Part shown: piece after piece, positions 10,771 through 23,756 of the stretch
Layout: every line of letters begins with the position of its first letter
How positions within the stretch are numbered: position 1 is the first letter of the stretch
DNA from: Fasciolopsis buskii
Taxonomy: Eukaryota > Platyhelminthes > Trematoda > Plagiorchiida > Fasciolidae
Direction: 5' to 3'
NCBI GenBank assembly: GCA_008360955.1
Contig: LUCM01004312.1
Coordinates: forward strand, 90,482 to 154,481
DNA: 64,000 nt
Notes under the pieces: generated by a model
The model's input: the letters and a program-made list of their open reading frames with translations, nothing else
Told to the model about the DNA's origin: nothing
Database searches by the model: none
Position numbers and translations under genes: made by a program

Positions 10771-10876
10771 TTCAGTTGCGGTGTTCGCATAACATCGCAT
10801 AGGTCAACTAGCGTCCCGAAATACAAATGGTTTTGCATCAGTTTCATCGATTCATTTTTTGAGGACCCCAGATGTG
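10771..10876 (-). CDS. probable upstream exon of the 10.2 kb minus-strand gene
   Basis: A 106-base open segment, phase 2 to 2, lies between an AG at 10877-10878 and a GT at 10769-10770. It reads HLGSSKNESMKLMQNHLYFG then TLVDLCDVMRTPQL. The composition is protein-like. The exit phase does not match the entry phase of the exon at 10636, so either another small exon lies between or a splice site is wrong. A plus-strand open frame (10648-10896) overlaps it and looks less convincing. Confidence 0.35.
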
Positions 10877-10879
10877 CTT

Positions 10880-13800
10880 ATGGACTTGCTACCTAAAAGC
10901 ATAGTCGCAACTGATTACTTGGTATAAGGGTGATGCATCTTTGGGCCAGGTTTACCTTAGATCGTTCACAAGACAACTTGTTGATTTCACAGAATATCCA
11001 GATGAATGTTCGGCTAACGTGTTACTATACTAGAGTGAACAATATCTTGATATGGGCGGAATCTGCAACTGCGCATCTGGTATCGCAATCAGAACGACGA
11101 ACCTTTCTTGTGTAGTATAACTAATTAGAAGCTGCAATGGTGTGTGGCGTTCTTGCTGAACAGAGGGTATTGAAACCTACCGAGGTGAGATTGGCCAAAT
11201 GTCACAGGAATCAGACGACCGTATTAACGATAACCGATCAATATCGAAATTTTTGTTTATCAGAAAGCTCGGCACCGAATGGCCGAGACTGGGATGGCTG
11301 ACACCTAGTCATGGTCATCGGTTGAAAAAATCCCTATAAAACATTGGACTCGATTTTTTTCATCAGGAATTTACTGTCGCATAGAGTGATGTAAGCTACT
11401 TTTGTACGAATTGTCTGTTATGTAGGACGTATTGCTACGCCTGTTTCCACTTACATTTTCTTTGACCGGGAAGTTCGTAAGCTACCTAAATTTCAGCTTT
11501 AAGGATCTGTTGTTGCCCGAATATTTCTTTGCCTCTCCATTAATCACCACGTGACGGATTTTCCTCTTACCACCCGGTGATCTAATTAACATTATCCCTG
11601 TCCGCGTCGGCCGGAAAAATGCTTACCAGAAAGTTACTTAATCCCGTCAGACTTAATTGGCTGAACTCCAAACGATTATAGGTATAGCTATTTCATTCAT
11701 CCTTCCGTTCATATAGGCACGAGTAATACAAATTGAACGACAGAGGCCTGAAACAAAAGGAATGCTGTCGGCTTTTAGGATGTCTTGTGACTTCAAGATT
11801 AAGTTGTCTGCCTGGGCACTATTTCTTAACTGTTATTGTTATGATGACTGAATACTAAGTCCCATCGGCCACCAGAACTAATCGCCTATTAGGTGGCGTG
11901 CGCCCAGTTGTGGGTGTGTACACGAGTATTTGTGTGCTCGCGCACATTTCAGTTCAGCAACTAATTCCCAAGATAATAGAACCGCGGTAAAATCCGACTA
12001 CCAGGGGGTTGGTGTCCGTTTAGTACCGGGACGTAATCATGATTGGATTAATATACCCATCACAGACCCATATTTCCACAGCGCCGTACGCATTGAATTG
12101 GCTGTTGTGGGTGACTGTCGTTAATTTTGCTTCAACAAGATTTGGCCTTCACTAATTACCTAACTGTTTTTCATCCACATAGGTAGACAAACTGAACCCC
12201 CCTTTCCAAAAACACGTTTCAACTCATGGAATTTTATTTTGTTCGGCTATTTTTTGTGATGATATGCATCATCGTGTGCCAATAGGTTGTTGCTTGTATG
12301 CAGACTTTGCGAGTCGGAAACCTGACTGTTGGACGTTGTTAGTTCCTCATGAAGACAGAGAGTGGACAGATGCTACGGGATGTGTCCGTTGCGCAACGCT
12401 GCCGTCAGTCGCATACGTAAACCAATCTTTCTCTTAGTGATAATAATCTGAAGGACAGACGGTAGTAGTACGCATAAAATATCGACTCTGATGGAGGTGC
12501 GTCACTATCTCCGGCCTCCATGAGATTGAACTGCATGTCCTGATAAAAGGCCTTCACTGAGTGCTAATTTCTTCGAGTTTCGATTACGTAACTGCTGCTT
12601 GAGAGATAATACTAGGTTAGATCTGTTCGCCACAACTTTCTGATCATTGATCTGGCGTTTATGTCACAATCGTTCCGTCACCAGCGTGACTTCGAGGTGG
12701 CATCATCAGTATGTTTGCCCTCGTGATGTGCCTGGCTATCGATGAACCCGAATTCCGGAAAAACCTTGTATCATAATCTTCAGTCGTTTTGTATTGCGTT
12801 CGGACATACTTGGCGAAATTGGTCATTTCGTGACAGCAAACTACATGTTACCTGCTAGACGACTCGAGGCACCATATGTCAAGCAGCCTTTTTCAGGTTT
12901 GTTCAGATTTGCGTTGTCGGGGTCGAAGGATTTAACGTTGATCTGAGTCTGTAGCACATTCTTTGCACAAATTAGCTGCCCTTGTGGAATCACGTCTAGG
13001 TCTGTTTTGACCGTAGATGTCGATGAATCTTTCGGGATAACCGTTATGTTTCAGTATCCCCGAAGAGAAATTTGTCACCTCAACATAAGAGGGGAGCAGT
13101 TTTGCTTGCTCGTTTCTTATGCTACAGGTGCCAAGTTTGAGTAATTTAAATAATAGACTTCAGGTCGCTTTTCGATCGCCTAAATAGTTTTACTTCTAAA
13201 AATCTGATTTTCATTTATATTTTATTCCTCAAACGAAACAAAAAGTGTGGATGAACGAGCCACAAATCTTGTCTACTAATTATCAGCTGATTGGAATCGG
13301 TAAAAATTAAGATGTCGCCAGGAAAACATTTGTATGGCATTATTTGTGAAATGTTATCATGCATTCTGTTTTCAAGCATGAACAGGAATAAGTCAAACTG
13401 CCCATTGCTAAACCATCTATTTGTCTGCATGATATATCTTCAAAGCTGAGTCTTATTATTGTTCGTTCATAGAACTGTTAAATCTCTAAAATAATCAGCG
13501 GGTATCGAAAAAGAAATACTTGGACGGAGAATAAAATTACACAAAATGTTCACGGTTCCATGAAGAGGAGTTTTGGTATCAGTGAAATACATTTTTGGGA
13601 GAGTAAGTTGAATATTTTCCAATGTTTTTTCAGGGTATGAATGGATCGCATAAACAATAAAGCCTCGGCGTCTCGCGAACTGAATTTGGGATACCTGTCA
13701 CCCAACGTGCATGTTTACGATAGGGTGAGCCATGTATGCATAAGACTGGTCTAAGTGGAATTCTATATTTATCAATCTCTGCGGGAACCGCGCGTTCAAA

Positions 13801-14449
13801 GAGGTTTGGTTCCCGTTGCCTGTCGAAATCTGTACTGCTGCGTCTCCAAAATACGACCATCGGGTAGAAGAATCTGCACCATTCAGACAACCAAGCCTTC
13901 CACAATTTGAGCGTTATCAAACGTGCCATCCACTTTGATCTGTGTAGAATCCGACAGTATTTGATTCATTTTGTCAAACTACGATTCTCTGATCCCAGTC
14001 GCCACACCCTTTATCCAGATCTTTTTCATCCATGTTTCGTGGTCCAAGTAAAAACTCATTTGTCCAATCAGTGTGGACTTACTGCTTTGTGATTTGTCCC
14101 GTTCCATGCTGTGCCGGAAATGACACTTATGGCAAGTCATTTGAAAACGTAACTTCTGGTAATATATTGTCTCCATTTCTTTACGGCATGCGCTTTGGTC
14201 TCTTCTTTATTCCGAACCTCAGTGCTTTGTCCAATACAACAACAACAAAAAAGGACTAAATCAGCAAGGAGGAAAGGAAACACAAGTCAACAAGTGTAGC
14301 AGCAACCAGATCGATAGCATTGAAGACATTATCTTCTCACTCGGTGCGTCTCCTGCATAGTTCAAAAGTCATTGCACATCCCACGTTAACCCCATGACGA
14401 AAGTCTGGTAAGTTTACGCACGAATCATGCGGGGCAGTCCGGTACATTT
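10880..14449. other. no gene or repeat identified
   Basis: Read on both strands. Minus-strand frames at 13630-13929 and 13979-14176 look slightly protein-like but are broken and unmatched. They may be worn element sequence. Confidence 0.3.
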
Positions 14450-14800
14450 TCGTTCTAACCTGTGTGAACAACCAGTCAACGAGAATAGTGGCGGCAGGCA
14501 GTCATGAAGTTCAGACATTCCTCAAAGGCGATTGGACGGAATGAATTCTACCAGTTTGGATATATCCCAATTTGCATATAAATTTGTGATTTGTAAATAA
14601 TCACCGAACGTGTTTCCTCAATTGTTATAGTCTTCTCATTGTTTTCGACTGCATGGCTTGGTTTAGAGTCAGTGCAGAGCAGTGTTGTTGTCAGCTGCTA
14701 TCCGTTCGTTGTTATGACAAGCCGAATTCTGTGTACTGATTTCAAGTGCAACCAATACCTAAGGTTCGTGCCCACCCTCCGCCCCCATATTTTCACCGTA
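14450..14800. repeat. unclassified interspersed repeat E, copy 1
   Basis: Shares ordered blocks with 32915-33260 and 37960-38310: ATTCCTC-AAGGCGATTGG, then a GCATATAAA..TTGTAAATAA block, then CATTGT..GCTTGGTT, then CCGAATTC-GT-TACTGATTTC. No open frame or termini can be seen. Confidence 0.5.
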
Positions 14801-15591
14801 TTTCCACTTTTGTGTAGAATACCACAATCACTTTTGATTATTTCATCAGTATTGGTGCAAAACGCCTAGACAGGTAAGCGCAGTGATGTGGTGTTTATTG
14901 GAACTAAATTTTGACTGGAAATCGAACGGCACCAAGACGAATTTACGCTACCCCCTGGTTTCTCTTCGAATGAAGCAAACTAACGCTCAGTAGGAATTGC
15001 TGTTTCATTGTAGAATGTTCGCACAACTTCTGCCATAAACGTTTACGCGTTGCCGGATCACCTCATTGTAGATCAGCAATCACTGGTGTTTGCAACTGTC
15101 CACCGTTCATTTGATATGTTTTCCTACATCGAGACAGCCATCGGATCCGAATACCCAAAACGATTTTTCTTTGGTTGATATTTGGTATATGGAAGAATGG
15201 AAAGCTTCTGGGTGAATTTACATTGTGAATTGCAAAACAAATCTACTGAGGGGCTGCCTCCATTTGGTCAATTAATGTCAGTAACCGAAATAGACACCAG
15301 CCACTCTATAAGTAGTATCTGGATGAATGAAAGAAATTCTCCCGGAAGCACACGACCGGTCCGCGGTTATTGCAGCTCTTTAAGTATGCGTACCCCATAT
15401 TCTCTTTACCAAATATCCCTATAGTTGTATACTCCGAATTGATTTCGTCTCGCCAAAACCTAATTTGTAGCTTCAGGAGTGTGCGCATGGAAGGGTCCAC
15501 AGAAGAACCACAACTGTGAATCGTTGATGATTCCCTGTCAGTTGGACTTGGCCTACCTTAGAAACGAAGTAGGAATGTCACGCAAATGAAT

Positions 15592-15610
15592 ATATATATA
15601 TATGTATATA
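15592..15610. repeat. short (TA)n tract
   Basis: A TA run interrupted by one TG. Nothing else is recognised in the flanks. Confidence 0.8.
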
Positions 15611-16404
15611 TTTGCCCGATTTTAGACCCTGCGTCAACCAAACCAGGATACAATGAGGGGAGTTCGGGTAAGACATGGTCAGGGTCAAAAAATAAATGAA
15701 AGCGGAACAACCAACCGAAAAGTAATTTTCTTTTGTAGCTTTGTTGTGTGCCTATCCTGTTCTTATGAATAATTTTCTTGATTTTAACGGAGACGAATGC
15801 ATTCCCGACACTGATTCAGATTTCAAGCCATGCCCATAAGGGAAGAACAATTCAGCGGTCATCTTGATCCATATTGTCCCAACTTGGCAGTGGTGTGTTA
15901 CTCGCGGCATTAGAGGCTAGATGTATTAATCTGAAACTTTGAAAGACTATTTTACTCTCTACCTTCTTTCTGCTGCGATCGCTTCGTGAATCGTAACTCA
16001 ACGAGCCTTTGTTAGTCTCGTTGTTTGGTTATTTCGTTTACAGTGCATTATTTATGTTATCCCATCCAAATAAGCATTAAAGTGAATAGATGTACCACGT
16101 AATGTTGTAGATTCGCTTGCCTGTCGGCACAGGCGAAACTGAGTCCAAAAGTTGGTCTGGCAGTGAGGTTCATCAAGAACTCTTTTTTTTAAAAATACTT
16201 GGATTCGCTGTTTCTCAACATCCGAAATTCTCTCCCAGTGGTTACTCAGACTTGGCAACATTGGCCCTTTTCATCAAATTCAAGGTTTTAGGAAGCACGT
16301 AACCTTCTGATTAAATCTCATCAACCAAGTTGTTTTTGAAATTCACACATCTGCACTGCGTCCATTGCATCTTTTGTCAACTGAGGCCGGTACTCGATGA
16401 CTCT

Positions 16405-16590
16405 AAGATTGAGTGGCCGGCGGTGGCCAAGCGGATAAGGTCGCCGCCTTCAGGCGTCAAGGTCGCGGGTCCGAATCCTCCCATCGCACGTCAACTTCCC
16501 CCACTTGGTAGCCCTCTGTTGGCCGCGGCCCCCTTCCTGAAGAATGATGTACATTGTTATTTCATTAATTTAGGAAATAAAAGATAAAAA
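16405..16590 (+). repeat. tRNA-derived SINE family 1, best copy
   Basis: The head resembles a tRNA: an A box TGGCCAAGCGG and a B box GGGTCCGAATCC. It is followed by body blocks ACGTCAACTTCCCCCACTTG and TTGGCCGCGGCCCC, and a tail TTTCATTAATTTAGGAAATA. Related copies or fragments occur at 20810, 23085, 28085, 31185, 32095, 49545 and 63695. It would be transcribed by RNA polymerase III and moved by LINE enzymes; which partner is unknown. Confidence 0.72.
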
Positions 16591-17752
16591 GTTTAACAAT
16601 ACGGGGGATGGCAGTCGATCAGCCCTGAGGTAGTGCAGAATCTCGTCCAAAGGGTTTGCGAACGTTCTCTGTCGAAACGGCCACTGCATTCACCTTTAAG
16701 TTGATTCCTGCCCATATAAATGCCAGGGTTCCGCTAGGAGCATTGTCGTAAATTGGTTTCAGTTGCAACTGTGTCGTTGAGTTTCCTTTTTGAGACGATT
16801 TACAATACTATTAGTGCACTAATCAAAAGTAGACAATACAGAAGTGAAGACATTGTGAAAATTTAGGAGGCATGAGATCTTTCTTGCTGAGTTTGGATCC
16901 AGGAGCCGAGCCTTTACCATTAGTAGTACTTTCATGCATGAATTAACTGTTTTTAATAATTTGGTCACTGCCAATGGCCCTCGCATAGGGCATTATTTCT
17001 ATGCCTCATAGTCTCGCAGAACATGTTTTACTTTGCCCAAAGAATTGTTAACCAATCATTGGTACCTTGCTTGTTTTTAACTGAACAGATCCGACTACCC
17101 TTCGACTTGTTCGGGGTGTTGCCATGCCGACCGTTGGCGAGTCAGGGGCACAAGAAATAACCGACAGTTTTGCTGATTGGTTAATTGAGAAAGGATTAAT
17201 CTCGGTTAATAGTAAACCTCCCTACTTCGGTTCCTGCATTGAAAGCTGGCAATTGCAGTTAATTGGTCCGCTGGTTGCGTAAACATAAGAATTACATCGA
17301 TTTCCGATAGACTTAGTTTAAATGAAAACTCAGACGGAATTTAGTTGGTTTGGAAACTCCAGCAAATCGATTCCCTTAGTGATGAATCGCTTTCAGATCT
17401 TCGGTTGACACAATCCTCATTCATTCTCTTTTTTGTCATGAAGAAGGGCAGGCTGCTTTCCTAAGCTTATGGATCAAAAAAGGTAACCAACTTTGGCAAG
17501 GTTGGAATCGACGTTTGTGGACTTTTTATTTTTTTCGGTTCACCTTCTCGATATTTATTATCGAAACCAAACAGTTCACCCTCGTGAGTGAAACGACCGA
17601 AATCCTAGAGTCATTGATAAATGAACAGCCCGCTCGATAACTTTTAGAGATACGGCTTGGATTGTATCGGTATCACGGTGTTGAATATTGCCCTTCACAC
17701 TTTAATGCGTCCCATCCGTCTGTTAGATCAACCTTGTCAGCCAGACTGACTT

Positions 17753-17812
<60 letters not shown>

Positions 17813-19798
17813 TATACGTCAGGTGTTTGGGTGGATCGTGTACGATACTGAAGACAGGGATAACATCACATAAACAGAGACCAGCGATCTTTCGAATTGG
17901 GCTGATGGGAAATGCGCCGTATGCCGAAGTCCCGTGCCTGGAAGCAATAGCAGCCAACGCTTTTATGATTGGGTTTCAAAGGATGATCATGTCATAATGC
18001 CACGATACCTTAGCACCATGGAAAGGGTATCGAATTTATAAGTCCACATATTTGTTATATTGGTCTACACGAAATCATCCAAACTACCAAAAAGAGAACA
18101 AAAGATGCAAAAAATAAAACGGTTTTCTCAATGGCTGTCTGTGAACTTTTCGCATTCTTTGATGCAGTCACCCTGGAGATTTTCAAATTTTAAGTTCGTC
18201 ATTTTATCTTATCGTTCTGACGTCATTTTGCTAACTGTCTACGGCTAATAAATGCACTAAATCCTCTTAATAGTGAAGAAGCAAAACCGGTTTTGATCCA
18301 AAAATGACTGAAATATTATCCAGTATCTCGCATCCCTGCATCGCTATTGCCTTTCTCGAAAGTTTGTATAAGGTCTATCGTGGCTGAAGCAAGTTATAGC
18401 ATGAGCTGATTTAAACATGAGCTTCTCGTCATCCTGATATTTCGATACACTTCGACTAATTCACTGTTTATCTGCACCTTTGTTATGACACCCGAATGTC
18501 ACCTTGTGATAGAACTAACCCTGTACGGACCTGATATTGTTGTCGATTGGCACACTGGAGCTCTAGCTTTGCCGTTAAACACTGGTTCGTTTTGATTAAA
18601 GCAGAAATATTAACTTTCCAAATAACTGCGCAACACACATTAAGAAACAAATACTGTGTTGTTTCTCAAAAATCAGAAGCAATAAACCTCGACTTGGAGA
18701 AAGTGATTGGAGCAAAATTTGGCCCAAGTTGAAGAATTCGTGGTGTGGCAATGTATTTCCATTCTCAGCAAAATTCAACATGGAAATGGGATTCACACAT
18801 GGTGTCCCCGCACTACGGAAGAAACTATCAACTGCAGTACCGCCAACTTGCTCGCAGAATTGCAGTCCCTTCAGAATTGGATGGCTATAAGTCTAGATAG
18901 GCCCCATTCTGCTTTTCTCGATAAATGTGTCATATACTTAGCGCAATCATCCGCGGGACCAATCAAACGGTGCAATAAAAAATAAGTACTTGCAAATACG
19001 TGGAAACCGGTACGCATCACTCGAGTGCCCCAAACTAGAATTCCGCTAATTTTGGACTTTTGCACACATGTTCGATCTCCGCTCAAAGGAATCCATCGAC
19101 TTTCTGACTCAGGCCTGTTTGTATTATTGTAGTAAGTGTTCTACTCTATACACTTTTGTTTACTTAATCAGCTCAACCCTATCTTCGTTCAATAATAACG
19201 GTAAAGTTTTCCAACTGTCTTTTCTCAACCAGAGGAGCGCATTAACCGATCCAACAGGTCGACAATTCTGCATCTGTTAAAAGATGCTGGTTCAATTCAC
19301 CCATTATCAGCACCGCTCGTGCTGATATAATACGGTTTACTGCGCCAAATGATGAAGTGTTTTGACTTCAGGACGTCATTCTTTCTCCGTTCATGTATCC
19401 ATCGCCATAAGCAGTCTACCAACCAAATATGCAAGTGGTTTTGCCATTGAATCGAAATCTGTTGCTCGTTTCTTTCCCTATCGTTCGTCACTCACTAGTC
19501 TCCTATACCTAACTTGTCTCTCAATACATCCAAATTAATGACATTTTATTTCTACCTAAAAAGCTACCCGATTATCTTCGCTTGAGATTAATGTTCTCTT
19601 GTTAACCAGAAGATTCCAATAGCAGGTTCAAGGAACTACCTCCGGGTCATCAAACAGTGGGTATGCTTGCAGATCACGTGACTCCGTCGGGTACAGATTA
19701 ACTCTCACCTCCAAATGCGACCAACCGATGGAAACAGTAGCGATTCACGAAAGTACAAACAAAACATTCCACGTCGGTTGTTGGCCCAGTAATGTTTC

Positions 19799-19802
<4 letters not shown>
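16591..19802. other. no gene identified; one TA array
   Basis: Apart from the TA array at 17753, this AT-rich stretch contains only short frames (up to about 90 codons) without recognisable motifs. A frame at 18707-18985 is the longest and is unassigned. Confidence 0.3.
17753..17811. repeat. (TA)n microsatellite, longest in the window
   Basis: About 29 perfect TA units. A minus-strand open frame through it (17673-17957) is mostly a Tyr-Ile dipeptide run from the repeat and is not coding. Confidence 0.95.
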
Positions 19803-19837
<35 letters not shown>

Positions 19838-19859
19838 CGCATCCAGATACTACTTCCTG

Positions 19860-19893
<34 letters not shown>

Positions 19894-19990
19894 CGTTTGA
19901 CAACGAGTCCTAGTTTGGATCGAAACGTCACGATAAACGTATTAACTCAGTGTACTCCTTCTCAACTCTAAATATATATATATATATATG
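19803..19990. repeat. three (TA)n arrays around short unique segments
   Basis: TA arrays lie at about 19803-19834, 19863-19890 and 19972-19989. The segment after the second array holds GAGTCC-TAGTTT-GGATCGAAACGTC (19905-19929 region), a hairpin followed by GAAAC like the tail motif at 56080. The cluster may be the 3' remnants of Penelope-like insertions, which often sit in simple repeats. Confidence 0.6.
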
Positions 19991-20809
19991 TCTTGTAAAT
20001 AAACTCAAAAATGAGTTCCAGTTGTGTGGTTTCCTTATTGTCTCCAGTTCGTGGTCGGAGATGTTCCGGTAAGTGCTGGTCTTTTTTGTCCGTCGATTTG
20101 TACAATCGATCACAGATAGCCCTATAATTTCGAGAAAAATTATTACACATCATTACACAGAAATTTGCATAATCGCAGCGCATTATTAATGCCGTTATAA
20201 AGACATGATGACGAGTTTGCTTCCATATTGTACCCCTAAAGAAGTTCAAAAGGCACAGAAACTTAATTCTACTTTCCGGAAGTCCTATTGTAAGGTCTCG
20301 TCGGATTTATTTTTCGCCACATTTCGAAGGTCACGCAACTTCACTTACGACTATCGAACTATAAAAAATCATGCGTCGCTCCATGTTTTGCACTAACGAC
20401 GAGCTAACCATAACCCTCTACGTGCAAGAAAAATGTCCTTCCATATACTTCTAGGTTTCGACAGTTGATAAATTCCACGTCCAGTTTCTTTCACGTTCAC
20501 AGTAACTACGACGCATTTGTTCTTGTTCACAGTCGATATTGAAAATCGTTGATAGAACTGACATTCATAGTTGTATGTATAATTACAAGTGAGCACTGTG
20601 CTGGAAATTCATTCTTAAGCGATGAAATAAGCCATATTTTGACTTGAACTGACTTGATATTGATCTATCCCTTCACAAAATATCCTAGCCACCTGTCTTG
20701 ATCTTCAAACGTCTGAGTTTATCAGTCGAGGACCCATGGAGGTCTCGTGATTAAATCGAGTTGTAGTGCTCATATGGATTAAGCTTCCGTTTCAAAAAAG
20801 CGGTATGAA

Positions 20810-20880
20810 TCTCATCCTTTTATTCCCATTATTAATGCAACGAAAGTGCACATCATTTTCCGGAAAAGGGACTGCGAACT
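20810..20880 (-). repeat. SINE family 1, 3' tail fragment
   Basis: Minus strand: TTTTCCGGAAAATGATGTGC, then a GCATTAATAATGGGAATAAA tail, matching the end of the copies at 16405 and 28085. The head is absent. Confidence 0.45.
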
Positions 20881-20899
20881 TTTCGTCCGAACGTCACCA

Positions 20900-21135
20900 C
20901 CTCATCGGCCTGACTACCGTCGGTCACTGGTGGTAGACGGTAACCCGCTGTCACGCGCTTGTTAGCACACCTAGCCAAATCAGATATTATGTGGTTCTGT
21001 GACAATCCAAGTTTTCAGGGTCACGGTTGCTGATCTTTCCCTACGTTCAGTGGGTCTAATGGCTGTGGGTCATGTCTCTTCCATTCAAATCATGCCCCAG
21101 GCACATAATAACAAAGTCGTTATAAAATGAATCAC
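20900..21135 (+). repeat. tRNA-derived SINE family 2, body
   Basis: Contains TGGTGGTAGACGGTAACCCG, GCTTGTTAGCACACCTAG and CAGGGTCACGGTTGCTGAT, followed by GTGGGTCATGTC. This is the same order as the copy at 9125 (reverse strand). The head is weak here. Confidence 0.55.
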
Positions 21136-22338
21136 AAACTGTAAGAAGGCTCATCTATACTTATCCCTAGGCAGTCCTTAGTTGCATGATCGTTCATATC
21201 ACTGGTAAAACAAATGGACTTCTACTTTCTCATATGGAATAAGTAGCACACGGAAAACACTAGAGTGATGATTGCAGTATGAAAAAGCGATTAAACTTAC
21301 CTGAACAGGTTATTGAAATTGCCGATAAAATTTGTGATCTCTTTTCACTTAATCCGGTTGCGCAACACGTTGTATGACCAGTATACACTCAGTTGCTCCC
21401 ATAGATGGCTTCCTCATCTAATGAGCTGTGCAATTTTTAACGCGGTATCCAAACCGACGATGACGGTTTGGGTCTTGGACCCGTTCTCCACATCAGGTGG
21501 AATGAAATCCGACAAAATATTGTACTTAAATCGATGTTTCGGCGACCACGGGAAGAAACCCCCTCCCCGTGCTGACCGACGCATCCTCTCTATTCAATCA
21601 TTGACATTTTGCAACTAGCCCTGAAAGCAGTTCCCTATTTATTGAAAAAGCAAAGGCTGCTTCTAATGCTATTGCACTTTCCCGTGTCTTTCAGCACTCA
21701 GTAGCCATATTTCAGTATCATCAAGGCTATCTAATAGACTCTATGACTAAGTAGCTCGGTCTGGTTTTACCTTGGGTTGGAATGAACAAAATTCACACCA
21801 CTCTACCGAGACACAAGATCCACGTATAACCTACACGTTTTTGCCGTCCGTTGTCCAAAGCATGTGTGAAGCCTAAAAGCAGCCGGCCGTTAGAAATCGA
21901 CTGAGAAAGCTGCAGCAATAGTAATAATAATAAGCACAGTAATCACAGCAGTACCACTAGTTACAAGTGTATTAACGACTGAATTAATCAAAGAATCGCC
22001 ATCGTGTTCGTCGTTTCGGGAAATCAATTTCAGCCGTCTGATTCTCCCGGATGCTTCAGGTTTGAGTTTCATCCTGAGTATTTCATACATATTTCTTGCT
22101 CTTCGTCGATTGGACTACTCTTGGGGCTTGTTACGAAGGTTCACTATGTCTGCGTAGCAGTTCACAATGTGACGGGCCTGGAGGCATGCTATGATGCGCC
22201 TAACTGAGCACGGCTATGATTGGCACGGATACCCTAGACAGTTACCTTGACATAAGGGTCATTTCATATTACTGACATCCGCGATGGATATTGAAAAAAT
22301 CACCAATTAGGAATGTTTGACAGGTGCGCACTAGTTCA

Positions 22339-22839
22339 ATGTTCATTTCAATGTGTTTTGTTGAACTCGGTTTCATCGACCCCGCTACATCTACACAGGA
22401 CGTTCCGTATACAGTCCCCGGACGCGTCTCCTATCCGATTCTGAACCCTCGGTTGACAGAGTCCCGAGATAGCGCCGATACGACAGAACACGTGCAAGCA
22501 AACCACAGCCGAAAAAGAAGAGCGGCATGTCTGGTTAAGAAGCGAAGATTCTGGAAAGGTACGGCACAGATGGAACCTTTACGGATCTTAAGTCCGACGA
22601 AACATCGTAACGTTATAAATGTCACAAGATCAATATCAAACGTTAAAGGAGATCGTATGGAGAATGATGTGCATAAATGGTCAGTTCTACGAAAAATTGG
22701 TGTTACTACACACCCATTTCACCGCACATTTGTCCCACCAGTCTTTCCAGATGGGTACATAACTCGCTCCGCTGGTGTAGTATACGCGATAGTTAAGCAC
22801 GGGCTTGAACCTGAACGGGCACATTCGATTGTCTCATAA
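22339..22839 (+). CDS. unassigned open frame of 166 codons
   Basis: The longest frame in the interior not tied to a known element. It opens at ATG 22339 (in frame from 22324, after a CAG at 22321-22323) and ends at TAA. It is basic and hydrophilic. The first dozen residues are mildly hydrophobic (MFISMCFVELGFI) but too short for a firm signal peptide. Two tetrabasic sites, RKRR and KKRR, fall near residues 58-61 and 67-70 with FWKG after the second, which recalls prohormone cleavage sites. I see no family match, polyadenylation signal or second exon. It may be a chance frame. Confidence 0.25.
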   Translation: MFISMCFVELGFIDPATSTQDVPYTVPGRVSYPILNPRLTESRDSADTTEHVQANHSRKRRAACLVKKRRFWKGTAQMEPLRILSPTKHRNVINVTRSISNVKGDRMENDVHKWSVLRKIGVTTHPFHRTFVPPVFPDGYITRSAGVVYAIVKHGLEPERAHSIVS

Positions 22840-23084
22840 TTCAAGCTTATGGCAAATAGCTGCTTGCTTCTGAGCTTGTTATCCAAACCCGTTTACTTGC
22901 AATTGTATTTCTATTTGTATAACTGATTTCGGCAAACACTTGCTTGCATTTCAATCGGTCACACTGAAAAATTTGGGTAAGAGAACTAACCCCTCTAAAA
23001 ATAGACACTAGGAGTGTATGGAATTAAAAAGGAGATACAAAAAAAAGTAATTCCGTTTTTGTCAAGTTGTCAGATTGCGTACTT

Positions 23085-23215
23085 TAAGCTTGAAGGTTGC
23101 AGGTCAGAATCCTCCAACGTCGGTCAACTTTACTAAATGGTGACCTCTTCATTGGCCGTGTCCCCTTTTCGGGAAAGGATGCAGACTGTTATTGTCAAAG
23201 GATAAAAAAGACAAA
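23085..23215 (+). repeat. SINE family 1, diverged copy
   Basis: A B-box-like AGGTCAGAATCCTCC, then ACGTCGGTCAACTTTACTAA and a TTGGCCGTGTCCCCTTTTCG block as in the best copy at 16405. The tail is eroded. An overlapping open frame (23097-23435) arises from the repeat and is not a gene. Confidence 0.5.
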
Positions 23216-23756
23216 TAGAAGTAAAACGCTAGTATTCGTGCCGGATTATATGATGAATAAAAAGGGGAGCTTTTTTGTAGGGCTTATTCAAGATGAATTG
23301 TTCCGAAACTCAGCTCGGTTGGGTAAGTGGGAATTAAGAAAAGTGCTAACTGTTGTGCACTGGAAATGGGTTGCATTTCGTACTATTTTTTGGACTAGGC
23401 CTAGGAGCGTTTCATCCGGTTGGTCAACAAACTAGGCCAAAAGACAACCAACAGGATTGAAAAAGGGCTAGCAGCTAACAACCCATGATTAGAGCCTGGG
23501 AAACGACGAATGAATAATACAATAAGATCCGGAAAAAAAAAATTTGTGAACAATTTCGGAAACGATTGTCGATGCGGTCTAAAACTCTCTTTTTGCGACT
23601 TGAAAGATCAGATATCACGGTTTACCGACCCAGTATTCGAATGTGAGATTGGCACGCAAGCTAACCTCCACATATTCTATATAATCGTATCGTAAGTAGA
23701 CAGTCTGCGGCAACCAATGAAACAGGGGAAATTGAAAGCGACTGACTTCAGGCTTT

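Noticed and set aside
16420..16490. Functional tRNA gene in the SINE at 16405
   Set aside because: A and B boxes are present but the anticodon arm does not fold into a proper 7-base loop, and the same unit is repeated with a SINE body and tail.
17673..17957. 94-codon minus-strand open frame with a long Tyr-Ile run
   Set aside because: It is translation of the (TA)n array at 17753-17811 with short flanks; no motif or splice support.
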